A stretch of DNA of 64,000 bases from Dactylellina haptotyla (lineage: Eukaryota > Ascomycota > Orbiliomycetes > Orbiliales > Orbiliaceae). The translations under genes were made by a program, and so were the position numbers. Below the pieces are notes generated by a model. It had not been told where the DNA came from, searched no databases, and saw only the letters and a program-made list of their open reading frames with translations. This document shows, one piece after another, positions 13,193-25,098 of this stretch. Positions within the stretch are counted from its first letter, which is position 1. The number at the start of each line of letters is the position of its first letter. Location of the stretch: the NCBI GenBank assembly GCA_031310005.1, contig CM062385.1:1054001-1118000 (forward strand), read 5' to 3'.

Positions 13193-14022
13193 CTTTAGCT
13201 GACTAGCCAGGGACCCGGTCAAGCCTCTATATATGCCTTCCGTTTGTGTGGCTAAGTAGAGCTCCATGGCCCCCATACGCTCTATTGCAAGCGAAAATGA
13301 GGCAACGATTGACGTCCTTGGTGGATCGAGGACCCAGTTCGCAGTTCGCGGGTTGTGGGCTGTATTTTTTAGTTAAATTCCACTATAGGCTACAGGACAA
13401 GTCCTTTAGTATATTTTCGAAGACTTCTTAGCTTTCTTCTAAACTCCGTGGCAAATCGAAATCGCAAAACGGTGCCCCCACCAAAGTGGCATTGCATGAC
13501 TTTGTTTCCTTTGATGCGACCTCCGGAAGAGAGCCTCTCCTCGAAACCAGGACACAACAAAGTCCAATTATTAAAATTCGTATATTTTAAATGTCTCGCG
13601 ATTATAAGCTTTATAAACCCAATACCTCTAATTCGAGGCTAAGCAATGAAGCTTGAAATGAGACTACTGATCATCTATGACGACATCCTCATAATATTAA
13701 CCGCTAGACCCATGAAGTTAAGATGTAGATTACAAAAGCGCCAAAATAAAACCAATGAAACCCATAGACGTTGGTAAAAATAGACAAATATCAGGCAAAC
13801 CAAACCAACCCAAAACGCAAAGGATAGCCAGGGATATCCGTGAATGAGAATCTTCTTGCGCTGGCAAGACCAACAGGCCCCAACACCTGACATGATCGTG
13901 AAAGTGAAGATGTATAGAGCAACAAGTAAAATAAAAATAAAATAAAGATAAAGATTCTTCTATGGCATGAATATATTTTTGAAAATGGCAACCAAACTGA
14001 AAAGAAATTGGAAACAGAGAAA

Positions 14023-15422
14023 TCAGTCACATTCTTGCCACATCTTGACGGACTTGACCTGCATAGCGTGGTTGTCGTTCTTATCCCAATCGGAAGCCCA
14101 CATGTACCGTGCGTTCCAAAAGTCCTTTTTCGCATTTGGACTAGCATCAACCCAAGGCTTATCATCAATACCATCTTCAAACCAGCCATTGGTGCCACCG
14201 ACAGCCACATTCATAATGAGATAAAATCTTTGGTCAAAAGGGGCATTAAAGCCTTTGCTATCGTACCATGGGTTGACATAACGGGAGCCGTTTGAGCTGG
14301 TGAGAGGGAATTGTCCGCGGTCCCAAAGACTTTTCTTTTCGAATTTGGTATACAACACCTGGAGCAATCTGGTGTTCACATATGTGAATATATACTTGTC
14401 AGACCATTCAACCCCGAAGTTATTGAAACCGGCGGAATAGGTTGTGTGGAGAGCACGATGTTTGACATTGGTCATCCACCAAGCATCATGCGCATTGTCA
14501 GGGCCCCAGTGGAGAGCTGAGGAAACAATGTCATTTCCTCCTTGGGCATAGCGGTAGTCGTTTCCTCGACTTTCCATGATATCGATTTCACCAGAGCGCG
14601 GCCATGGTCCATAGATGCTATCAGTTGGCAACATCCAAATGGCGGGCCAAAGCCATTTACCAAGAGGTAATTTGGCTTCAACTTCGACCCGGCCATATTT
14701 TATGCTGTAGGATTTCTTGGTGTTGATGCGTGCAGACTTGACAGGGTTGACGATGGTTCCGTTGGTGCTGTTGGTGGCAGTAATGCAATTTTTGGGAACG
14801 TCCGAAGTGCAAATTCCCTGTTTGATCAAGTTGATCGTGTTGTCCTGAACAATAAGACGTTCGTCCTGCAGCGTCGGTTTGATGTAGAGCACACCATCTT
14901 GCACATAGGAGTTCTCCTCTGTGTTGGTGGTGTATTCGAATTGGCCGTTTCTGCAGACACACCAAAATGTTAGTACCGGTGAGATCGCTGAGAAAAGAAA
15001 AGTGTAGATGCTATTAATTACCCGTATCCGCCAACCTCGACTTCTCGAGTCCAAGTGTTGGTATCAAATCCGTTCGACCAGTCCTCCATGAGTACAGGGC
15101 AGTATTTGTGCTTCACTACCGAAGTGTATCCTTCATAGACCAGATACCCGGACACCGCGAAACCAATGAAGATGCCGATCAAGGGAATGATTGTAACCCA
15201 TTTTTCCTTTGGATCCCTTTTCGCTAACCACGGTTTTTCCACAGTTCCCTTTGGCACTCGTCGTGAATGGAAATACCGCTGCTGCGGTCCAATTATGCTG
15301 GGAAGCGCAGAAGTTGATCCTCTGTTTGAGTTTGGTTCGGAGCCATACGAATAAGGCGTGACACTTCCCACAGGAGTTATGGGGTCCACAAAGGGAGAAA
15401 ATTGCGACCTGTCGGGATCCAT
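14023..15422 (-). CDS. membrane-anchored GH16 beta-1,3-glucan hydrolase/transferase-like protein
   Basis: Two exons (15022-15422, 14023-14950; 71-bp intron) encode 442 aa. Residues 1-74 are a Ser/Pro-rich cytosolic tail, 75-97 a membrane helix, and about 105-442 a concanavalin-like GH16 domain. The catalytic signature GEIDIMES places the nucleophile at Glu255, the helper at Asp257 and the acid/base at Glu260. The WPAIWMLP and HWGP segments are typical of the beta-1,3-glucanase/GNBP-like branch of GH16. The topology is type II, so the enzyme would work at the outer face of the plasma membrane or in secretory vesicles on wall beta-glucans; whether it hydrolyses or transfers cannot be told from sequence. 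The ATG is the first in frame and precedes the membrane segment. No GPI signal is seen at the C-terminus, which ends KMWQECD. Confidence 0.93.
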
Positions 15423-15638
15423 CGTGATAGCGATGGTATCAAGGTCCCAGAGAGTTGTTCAGAGTCGTTTGTTGTTCGACGAACACCACTACCGTCGGTA
15501 GGAGAAATCGCAAAGGATGCCGGTTTTACAGCGCGCTGACAAGCGAAAGACAGGTGTAAAGGAGCGGAGGTGGGGTTAAGGTAATGCCTGACAATAATAA
15601 CTATGAACGAGAGGCAGGTGTAATCCGAATTGAGGGCA

Positions 15639-15654
15639 AATCAATCAATCAATC
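15639..15654. repeat. AATC microsatellite
   Basis: Four tandem AATC units, about 220 bp upstream of the GH16 start. Confidence 0.8.
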
Positions 15655-16556
15655 CAACCACAAAGCGGAGAGCTAGAGAGAGAGCGATCTGGATGAATCC
15701 CTTTTGTTCACGCTGGACCTGAACAAGAAGCAATTGGCATGGCCAGGGGGCCAAATGCACACACGCAGGAGGGCAGAAGAGGGCAGAAGGGAAGGTGGCT
15801 ACGGAAAGCTGATCCAACTACAACGAAGGCTGGAGGGACGCCGATGAAAAGTGAACCACTGCCCATGTCCATTGGGTCCAGCTGGCTGCTGCTAAAGATA
15901 CGCGTTTCGCCTGGAAAGGCCAAGGGGCCACAGTTTAGGCTAGAACATGGAAGTTTTTTTTTTCTTGTTCACTTGCTATGGAGTTTGGTCCGGTCTGATC
16001 CCCTTTTCCCCGGGAGCCATACCGGGGCATCTCGGAGGTCGCCCCCTGAGGAGTTCTCCAAGGGGGCATGGAGTGAGACGCCCTGGCCCCCGGGCAGGGC
16101 TATTGCAGTGTCTGTGCGACACACACCATAGTTGCAAAATTTCCGAGCGATGGACTTTCTCCTGAGCGACGGACGGAATGGAGGGAACAAGCCGGGATTT
16201 GTTTGGCCGTCTAACATTCCCACGTGTTTTCCCCAGAAAGACCACCTAAAGTGGTTTAAGCAGGGCCATCCTCTACGTAGGTACAGCGTGAACCTGTCAG
16301 AGTGTGCTCGTGTGCTCCAAATGAATGGAGCCGGTTGATAGAGACTACCTGCGAGATATTCGGATCTCAAGATTCATCAGAAGTATAATATATTGCATGT
16401 ACCCTCCGCAAGCGTTTTCTCGTGGGCATACTTCCCCTTCTCCGCCATTCCGCGAGCCTTATTGAAAAGGGGCCCAATCTTTGGGGAGATGCAAGATGCC
16501 GTTCGCGCGCCCACCATTCCGGATGTTCATTGACATGGCGCCGCAATCTCCCAAGG

Positions 16557-16573
16557 TTTTTTTTTTTTTTTTT
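16557..16573. repeat. poly(T) tract
   Basis: Run of 17 T in the GH16-GH3 intergenic region. Confidence 0.85.
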
Positions 16574-18894
16574 CCTTTCTGGATCGAGCGCTATCTTATC
16601 TTTTGTGTTGAGTCCCTCTCAACCACAGGAGTCCATGCAGACCAGCCATTTTGCCTTCTTTGTGCAGCACAAGCCGCTGGCAGCAACAATTATACTCTCG
16701 ACCCCCACCATTGACTGCTGCGTGAAAAATTGGCAGACTAGGGTTGAGCGCTTTTGAAGTTGCGCTCATGTGAGTGCGTATGTATCCCTGAGCAGCTTTT
16801 CGCAGTCATGTTACACATGGAAGGTTCCAACAGCAAAATTGAGTTTTTCAGGTGAGGCTGAGTGCGCCGAGGACGTGACGGGATGTGCTGCTGCACATTA
16901 CATGAATTTTCATGCATGACTGCAGCAATAGGAGAAACCGAAAGGAATCAAGATGCTCGGTTAGAGTCAACATGCATAATATCCAATTTCAAGTGGTTTG
17001 GCATCATGACGGAATGGATTCCTATCAGTGCCCTTTTGGCCTCCTCCTCCCAAAATTGCCGTTTTGTGTGTGGACCGTCTTCCGGACACACTGATAACAG
17101 GCAACTCATACATACGTCTCTCTCCCGTATCTGCATACCGCCCTGGCAGACGGCGTGGCCCCCATCCACAATTTGTCGAAAGCACCGAACACATCCAACT
17201 CTTGGCTTCTCGAAATGGGGCGCTTGCCCGTCGAACCAAGTGCTATTCAGGAGGGTTTGAAGCGAAAGCGTCGTTCATCTGAGATTGAAGATTACACCAA
17301 GCCTATCCCTGTCTAATGTATCAGCGTCAACCGCAAACCAGGGAAATTATCCCTCGGCTATAACCAATCGCCGTCCCAACTTCTCAAGAACTCGGGTTGG
17401 ACATCCCGGGTTTTTCGAGAAACAAGCCGTAGATATTCTTATTCTTGAGGCTCTAATCTCGCGGTTGTCGGCATCGCCTCGCCTTGCCGATCAGTGTCCA
17501 ACAGCCTTATCGATGAGGTGCACAAAGGTTGGATGAAAAAATAATATATGAACTTGTACTTGCACCTAATTTCGACCCCCACCCTTGAATTAGAAACTCC
17601 AACACTCGTGTTTGCCGCTGGTGGCATAAATGATGATTCAGCTTGATAGCCTTGAATGCTCATCTGCGCGGGTAGATGATCCAATGCCTGCGTTTTTCGG
17701 AATTCAACTCAAGTTACACGAAGTCCTAGGGACCTTGTTTTAGTTCTGGATCATCTAGACCAGAATCTCTTAATTTTACCAGGTTTAAACACGGATCTGC
17801 TTCCCACATAGAGCAAACGGCTGTCTCGGACAATAGCAAGCATGTTGTTTCATAATGCTGCGTTAATAAGGGTTGTACTGTTCCAAATTTGGTATACATC
17901 ATCCTATCGGCTCTGTGACCATTGTTATAACAACCCATGAGAGCGAAAGCAATATGGATAGTGATATCGCGTTTCCGTTCGCCAAGTGGTATGACTTCTT
18001 ACTGGGGCTGGCCAATCTGCATTTCTCCTTCTATAGTTCTCGGCCGCCACATTGAGAAATCTGTTTTAGGAACTCCTTATAAGATTTCTTTTTGCTTGTT
18101 ACTTGATATAATTATAACAATAATATATTAATAAATGGGATTGCTGGAAAGGTTAAATATTCCTCTTTGGATATCCATGTCCTTCAATTATAAAAAACCA
18201 AAATAGGCACCACGTGATCGGAAAGTTTTACGAAAGATGAAGTAGTAGTTCTGATTCAGGTAATTTCAAGAGAATTCTATATCCCATGCCAATTCCATCT
18301 CCAAGCCTTTTGAAGTTTCCAATAGGCTCGTGAAGGAAACACACGACTCGTTCAGAAGATAACGAAAGAGATGTGTTGATCGTGTTGTAAATTTGCGCCA
18401 ACTCGGACCACCTCCTCCGACAGTCACGTAACTTCCTCCGGCTTGTGTCGCGGAGGTACCATATTGCTAGCAATTGCTCTGCAAGAAGCAGTGAGGAATG
18501 ATACCAATCGCATCGTCACGAGCTCGTATCCTATCCCCACACTGACAGGTCGATCTCCAAGGTTACGGGCGGGGGAGAAACTCCGTCGAAGTTGAGAAGA
18601 AGTAGCTAGCTCGGATTCACACGTCCCAAAGTTTAGCCGAACAGACGTCGAATTGCCCACCTTGCTAGCTCCCGCAGTACAGCTTCATATCGGAATATAA
18701 TTTACTATTGGGTAATGTGCTTACCGAAGCCATGCATGACGAAGAACGTGGAAACCGTGGGGTAGCAGAATCTTTCCAACTACATGAGCTGGCTGTATGT
18801 TCTCTTCTTCCGCTCTCTCTCTTTCTTTTAAACAGAGTTACATGTTGTTTGAACTGTAGTGTAAGGAGTCAAACCTGCTTGAAAGACGACACTG

Positions 18895-21800
18895 ATGGCA
18901 TCACCTCGACAGACCCGGTCACAACGAAGGGAACCTTCGTTTGACCAGCAATCAGATGGAGACGACGCGAGAGAAGCATTGCTCTCACAATCGGGCCGGA
19001 ATGGCAAGACGAGTCCGAAATCATCGTTCGAAAGGGAGCGAGAAATCGTGACCGGACATTTCCGGGAGAAGAAACGATCGAAAAAGCTCGTAATTGGATC
19101 TGGGATACTCTCCGTTTTGCTGGTAATCGGAGGCGGTCTTGTTTTCACACCAGCGACAGAATTCTTCTTCCCTTATCAAGTAACAAGCCCACCTTGGTAT
19201 CCGAGTCGTATGTGTCTTCCCTATATGATGTCCCCTAACTTACTTTCGAGGCTCCACGTGCTAAAAATTGAGTGTAGCAAAGGGAGGAACGCTGAAGTCA
19301 TGGGAGAATTCGTACAAGAAGGCTCGCGATTTAGTGTCTAAGATGACAGTAAGAGACTGACATGATTGTTGAGCTCGATATTGGCTATAGCTTACTCATG
19401 TTCGCTTCATTCTTAGTTAGCAGAGAAGGTCAATATCACCACAGGTCTGTACTATTCGCCTCCGGCATTCATCTAGTACAAGTTATTATTTGTCTAACAA
19501 ATCTACATTTTAATAGGAACTGGCTGGCAAATGGATTTCTGTGTCGGAAATACAGGACCAGCTAGCTTCGTTGGGTTTCCAGCGCTCTGCTATCAAGATG
19601 GGCCGTTAGGTCTAAGATTCGCTGACAATGCAACCGCATTTCCTGCTGGATTGACAGTAGCCGCGACCTGGAATAGAGAGCTCATGTAAGATTTTTATGC
19701 ATCGGGTTTCCCCAATAGAAAACTGAGGTACAACTTTGTTAAATCCTAGGTATAAGAGAGGAGAGGCACATGGAACCGAAGCCCGTGGAAAAGGAGTAAA
19801 CATACTATTGGGACCGGCGCTAGGCCCCTTAGGAAGACATCCAGCTGGAGGGCGTAACTGGGAAGGGTAATTACAATATTATTCAAACTTCTATATTAGA
19901 AGCTAACATGAAACCTCGAAGATTCTCACCAGATCCATATCTGACTGGTAAGATATATCACCCATGCATGTAACATTGGCAAGGACCAACACAGTATAGG
20001 AATATGTGCCGCTCAAACTATAAGAGGCATTCAGAGCACCGGAATAATAGCTACGGGTGAGAACTATATCCAGGAGACCCCCAATTCCGTACGAATTTAC
20101 TAAAACTAGCCATTTTATAGCAAAGCACTTTCTTCTGAACGAACAAGAGGTAAGTCTACAGAAAACAGAGAATAGCTCATTGCCATATATACGCAAAAAA
20201 TCTGACACGGGGCCTAGCACTTTCGACAACCCTGGGAATGGGGTGAGTGGCTGATATAAAAATACTACGAATACCCCGTGTGGCTCTAACCTCTTTAAGC
20301 TACCCCGATTGCTCTCAGCGCCAATATTGACGATCGAACGCTTCACGAATTATACGCCTGGCCATTCGGTGATTCTGTTCATGCCGGAGTTGCCTCTATC
20401 ATGTGCTCTTACCAACGGGTAATGCTATGTTCAAAAGTTTTTATTGAATCCCATGAATGCTAATTGTTGGATTTTGTGCAAGGTCAACAATACATACGCC
20501 TGCGAAAATAGCAAGTTGCTAAATGGTATTTTGAAAGACGAGCTTGGGTTTCAAGGGTTTATCCAAAGTGACTGGCTCGCTCAACGATCTGGTGTAACCT
20601 CCGGTCTTAATGGCTTAGATGTTACCATGCCTGGAGGTAAGAAATCTGCGATGAGAATGGTGTGTCTGAATGGACCAATTATTCTGACAATACGGTTGGG
20701 GATTCTCAAGACGGGTTGCGTTGGGCCAATGGTGACTCTCTATGGGGACCAAATCTGTCGAAATCCGTCTTGAACGGTAGTTTACCATTAGATAGATTTA
20801 ACGATATGGCAACCAGAGTAGTCGCGGCCTGGTATCAGTTGGGCCAGGATGCATTCCCTAAGGATTTCACTCCCAACTTCTCTAGCTGGGTCCGCTCGGG
20901 AACTGGATTACTACATTTCGGGTCTGGGGAAGGACCGATGGGTATCACGAACAAATATATCAATGTCCAAGCCGATCACAAAACCATCGCAAGAGCGGTA
21001 GCAACCGAGGGCCACGTGCTGGTCAAAAACACTGCCAAGACACTTCCTCTGAAAATCTCAAAATATAAAAAGATCGGTATATATGGGTCGGATGCTGGAC
21101 CGTCCCCGAATAATGACCCGAACTATGTGAAAGATAGAGCTGGAAACCTCGGAACCCTCGGTTCGGGATGGGGATCTGGAGCGGTGGAATTTCCGTATCT
21201 AGTTGACCCGCTCGAGGCACTCACAGAACGACTAAAAGGAAACCCCGACATCAAGTTGACATCTATCCTGGATAACTATGCGATCAAAAAAGTTAAAAGT
21301 TCCGCTGCCGAGCAAGATTTATGCCTTGCATTTATCAATGCAGATGCTGGCGAGGGTTTTGCCAGGGTCGATGATGTGCGTGGTGATAGAAACGATATCC
21401 TACCACAGCGTAATGGGGATATCTTGGCCAAAACGGTTATCGAGAATTGCAAAAATACCATTGTCGTTATTCACAGTGTTGGAGTGGTTACAGTGGAGAC
21501 TTGGATTGAACATCCAAATCTCAAAGGATTGATATATGGCAATCTTCCTGCTCAAGAGAGTGGAAACGCGCTGGTGGATCTGTTGTTCGGGGATATCAAT
21601 TTTTCGGGTAAACTGCCCTTCACGGTTGGGAAGAGCCTTGAGGACTACGGACCGGGAGCGCCGGTGATGTATTTTCCAAATGCGATCTCCCCCCAAATGA
21701 ACTTCACTGAAAGGATGTACATCGACTACCGCCATTTTGATGCTGCGGATATTCAACCTCGCTTCGAATTCGGATTCGGATTGTCATACACAACCTTCAA

Positions 21801-22561
21801 ATTATCGGAACTAAAGTTCAAACCATTGGGAGAGAAATCGGCCGTGCCTCCTCCGCCTCCAAAAGCTCTCGAACCGCCAAAATATTCGGATAAGATACCG
21901 CCAATCGAGGAAGCACTCCTTCCTAAAGGGTTTAAAAAGCTAACGAAATACGTTTATCCTTATATCGACTCTGCTAAAGAAGTTGTAACTAAACCTTTCC
22001 CATACCCAGATGGTTATGACGTCGTCAGACCCAAATCCGCAGCGGGAGGCGGAGAAGGCGGTAACCCTAGTCTTTGGGAACCTGTTGCAGAAGTAGAAGT
22101 AACTGTTGAGAATACAGGTGATGTGACTGGGAAGGAGGTTGTCCAACTGTACATTGGTTTCCCTACGAAAGAGCCGCGATTAAAGACAGGGAATCCAGGA
22201 GATGAGGAGCTTGGTGACTATGTCGACTTTCCTCCAAAACAACTGAGAGGCTTTGAAAAGGTTGAGCTCAAGAAAGGCGAGAAAAAGACAATCAAACTGT
22301 CAATTTTGCGTCGCGATGTTTCGTAAGTTCAGGCCTAGCTGCTCATAGTGGCTTGATTTATGCTAACATGGTGTATTGTTTTTATAGCTATTGGTGTGTA
22401 GTAAGACAGGATTGGATCATGCCGACATCAGGAGAGGTAAGAGTTATTCTCTTCTACAATCATGTTTTGATACTCAAAGATCTAACACCATTTCACACTT
22501 CTAGTTTAAAATTTACGTTGGAAATAGCTCCAGAAATCTTACCCTCAAGACGACCTGGTAG
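18895..22561 (+). CDS. membrane-anchored GH3 beta-glucosidase (BglE type), 14 exons
   Basis: Exons: 18895-19207, 19278-19348, 19417-19444, 19517-19685, 19750-19866, 19922-19947, 20000-20056, 20121-20149, 20218-20242, 20300-20418, 20483-20636, 20711-22322, 22388-22436 and 22505-22561. Joined, they encode 941 aa without a frameshift. Residues 1-64 are a polar cytosolic tail and 65-85 a membrane anchor. The GH3 N-domain follows with [28 protein letters not shown] and the nucleophile motif QSDW (Asp348); then the GH3 C-domain and a fibronectin-III-like end ([16 protein letters not shown]). GH3 beta-glucosidases remove terminal glucose from beta-linked oligosaccharides. The N-terminal anchor resembles Aspergillus BglE rather than secreted BglA. 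The genomic frame looks broken at 20150-20300 and 20637-20710, but introns with good branch sites restore it. Four exons are only 25-29 nt. Confidence 0.93.
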
Positions 22562-22876
22562 GGAGTGGGGTCGAGTTAAACTGAAAATGGGTAGAGAATT
22601 TAGATTATTGGTCGCAAATAGATGATAGTGTGATACCAAGATACCAAGATAATGAGCGTGGTGGTGGCATATAGCATATCACGTTATAGATTATGGAATA
22701 GGATGTACCTGTAGGAAAGCAAATAGCTAGTTGATGAACTACTAGTACAATATACCGAGGTTAGTTAGAGTTTGGAACTATCTACTCTCTGTGTCCTGTG
22801 TGTTTGGAAATCAGCTCCTACTCATTTGAAATTCAGTCAGTAGAGCTGTAAACGGATGAGAGAGGAAACCGAGAAC
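22562..22876. other. short convergent intergenic spacer
   Basis: Separates the 3' ends of the GH3 and dienelactone hydrolase genes. It should hold both polyadenylation regions; nothing else is seen. Confidence 0.6.
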
Positions 22877-23974
22877 TTACAAGGTCTTCTTGAAGAATTC
22901 AACTACTTCCGTATATCCCTTTTCAAAGGAGCTCTTCTCAAATGCATCTCTAAGATCGGCACGAGCACCCATCCATCCGTGGATGTTCTGGTCATAGATA
23001 GCACTGGAGCTGCCGTCTTTACGAGCGTTTAGGACGTCGCCAACTTCTTTGGCAGTAGTGGAATCCTCATCTTTCGAAGCGAGACAGATATGGGGCGTTG
23101 TGAGGCTCTCTATGTCTTTCGTGCTGAGCATAGCAGGATGGGCTTGCCCAGAAGCTGCAAAGTGGTCTCCATTGAGAGCGAGAACAGTGGCGGCCTTACC
23201 GCCCCAGCAGAGTCTGAGTTCAGGGTTGGTGTTAGAGTAAAACTCGCAAGCTATTCATTAAATACGTGGAAGATACCCTACCCAAAGACACCCCATTTTT
23301 TGACATCGGGATACTTCTCTTTGAGGCCCGCCAGAACCTTCAATGCCGTTTCTGTGGTTTTTGGGAAAGCAGCCTCGTTTGAAAAGAAACTACCAAAAGC
23401 CGCTTTGTCTTCTTCTGTCTTTGCTGGGAATTTTTCAAGAGGGTAGGGCTGCGTATTCGAGGGTCTAAGTTAACGAGATCTTTTGAAATGCAGAAAGGCC
23501 AACATGTAACTAACCTTTCCGAAGAAGAAATCCGGCATGATGACAACATTGCCAGGATCGGTTACGGCGATTATATCAGCACCTTGCAGTGTTTGCTTGT
23601 AGTATCTTTCGAGAGGTGTATTTCGTTAATGCAGGGTCTTTTTTTAAGACGCGAGGTTGTACGGCATACCCAAAGATGTCGTAGATGAAAAGCACGCCTG
23701 ATGTGGGTGTTGGATTCGGTGCGGCCACATCTGCGGTCCAAGAAGGTGAGAATTGGCCCCGAGCGAAGTTACTTGGTAGGTGGCGCCGGATTGAACTCAC
23801 AGCAATTGATCCCGTTGATATCTTCATAGTGGCCTTTCTGTATCGTCGGAAACTATAAGCGGTGTGTAACGTCGAGTCGTGGGTGGCTAACGTTATGGTT
23901 GCACATACCTCCTCGTACTGCGTCTGGTCCACGATGGGCGGGATAGTTTTGCAGGCTTCGCAGACTTTGTCCAT
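22877..23974 (-). CDS. dienelactone hydrolase family protein (AIM2-like)
   Basis: Six exons: 23909-23974, 23801-23852, 23670-23730, 23515-23605, 23282-23448 and 22877-23213. They encode 257 aa, the usual family length. This is an alpha/beta hydrolase with a cysteine nucleophile: GLCWGG puts it at Cys148, the acid lies in SKDED (194-196) and the histidine in NIHGW (His224). The N-terminal FIYDIFGYY and PDFFFG segments are also typical. No signal peptide or membrane segment is visible, so it is probably cytosolic. Bacterial members open dienelactones in chloroaromatic breakdown; fungal members mostly have no known substrate. It converges with the GH3 gene but has no evident link to it. Confidence 0.9.
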
Positions 23975-24071
23975 TTTGTTTCAATGCAATGATGATGATG
24001 AATCAATGTATATTCGATACCCTTCCGACCAATTGATGAGAAATAGCTGATACTATCGATATAACTCTGCG

Positions 24072-24079
24072 TTTATATA
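24072..24079 (-). promoter_or_regulatory. candidate TATA box for the dienelactone hydrolase gene
   Basis: The minus strand reads TATATAAA about 100 bp before the ATG at 23974. Motif and distance only. Confidence 0.4.
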
Positions 24080-24396
24080 GTTGTACTTTGCTTTCAGAAC
24101 GCGGGCGGGGCAATACGAATTCGTTTGTAATCAACATGTCCGAGCGATTTTGCCGCGGCAAAATCGGGCCCTGGTGACATCACCACGAAAACCCCACCAA
24201 ACGTAGGGTAACTCATCGAGCGACGAGGCGGAGACTTCGAATTCAAAAGGCTCGCTTGGATTCCTCGCCGCAGGGCCACGGCGTCGCTAAGCGTCGGGTC
24301 GGCCCTGGAGGTTCCTCCGACTGCTTCCAAATGCATGTCTTCTCATTGGCTGTCCCATGAATTATCACGCCAGACGCGTAGTTCAAGCGGAAGGTT

Positions 24397-24408
24397 TATT
24401 TATATATC
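24397..24408 (+). promoter_or_regulatory. candidate TATA box for the small membrane protein gene
   Basis: TATTTATATATC lies about 190 bp before the ATG at 24595. The match is loose and the distance is at the long end. Confidence 0.25.
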
Positions 24409-24594
24409 TATCCTGACTCCACCGTCTTCTTGCTGGGGGTCGAGAACTTGGAACTTATTTTAACGGCGTTTGAAAGACATCCATTCTTTGCCATCGGTAT
24501 CATATACATCTCGTGCATCCCATCTCATCCAAGTGGAGGTGGTAGGAATACAACGTCAACGCATTTGGGCTCTCTCTCAGCTGCCACCACAACG

Positions 24595-25098
24595 ATGGCC
24601 TTGAACGGTCTCTACCCAACCTCCGACTTTGCAGAGGACCAGCCGATGCACCACTTCATCCTCACCACCCATGTCGTCCACAGAACTCTCCCCTTTGGAG
24701 CTTTTATATCCTCCGTCATCCCTTTGTCGTCAAGGTTCATATTCCGCCGAGCAGCTGCCCACACTCTCCCCGTGTCTACTATGCTCTTGCGATCAAACTC
24801 TACTGGGTTTTTCGTTAGCGGTATCATTGGCCTTGGGATGACATTTGGACGCATGATGGGCAGAGATGATATTGAATGGCAGGATCGAAGTTGGCGGCTT
24901 CTTAGAAATAGCGGCCAAACTCAGCTCGATGATTTCTCTGCTTCTGGTATGGCCCTGGGCGCGATCGTTGGAACGGTACAACGTGGTTCTCTACCACTCT
25001 GGAGAGGGTTTGTTGGTGGTGCCGGGTTAGGATCTCTGGCTGGAACCATTGCCTTTGTTACTTGGAAGATGTCGTCCTCGAAAAAAGAGGACAAATAG
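24595..25098 (+). CDS. small glycine-rich membrane protein of unknown function
   Basis: Single-exon protein of 167 aa. The open frame extends upstream to a TTG, but the first ATG gives MALNGLYPTSDF. After a polar start containing DQPMHHF come three or four moderately hydrophobic segments. Two are glycine-zipper-like: GIIGLGMTFGRMMG near 77-90 and GFVGGAGLGSLAGTIAF near 139-155. The tail is Lys-rich (SSSKKEDK). The length and plan resemble a conserved ascomycete family of uncharacterised proteins (possibly DUF1757), but I cannot confirm this. The glycine-zipper helices and short loops recall mitochondrial inner-membrane proteins; that location is inference. Confidence 0.75.
   Translation: MALNGLYPTSDFAEDQPMHHFILTTHVVHRTLPFGAFISSVIPLSSRFIFRRAAAHTLPVSTMLLRSNSTGFFVSGIIGLGMTFGRMMGRDDIEWQDRSWRLLRNSGQTQLDDFSASGMALGAIVGTVQRGSLPLWRGFVGGAGLGSLAGTIAFVTWKMSSSKKEDK

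Larger units (their letters stand above)
7817..14022. other. 6.2-kb intergenic region without a supportable gene
   Basis: I found no spliced gene here. Open frames at 9075-9470 (+) and 9361-9618 (-) overlap each other and match no family I know. The first few hundred bases presumably hold the GT2 promoter. The rest is mixed-composition DNA with a GAAA repeat and an AT-rich tract. It may hold an unrecognised non-coding RNA or decayed transposon remains, but I see no terminal repeats. Confidence 0.5.
15423..18894. other. 3.5-kb intergenic region, no gene recognised
   Basis: This divergent interval lies between the GH16 and GH3 starts and so carries both promoters. Open frames are short, overlap on both strands and lack motifs. 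It contains an AATC repeat and a 17-base T run. Confidence 0.5.
23975..24594. other. divergent promoter region
   Basis: This 620-bp spacer lies between two divergent starts and should carry both promoters. Its centre is GC-rich. No coding segment is recognised. Confidence 0.5.

Noticed and set aside
20121-20720. Apparent frameshifts and stops in the GH3 gene suggesting a pseudogene
   Set aside because: Introns with GT..AG ends and CTGAC-type branch sites remove the breaks and restore HFR and PGDG motifs; the total coding length is an exact multiple of three.
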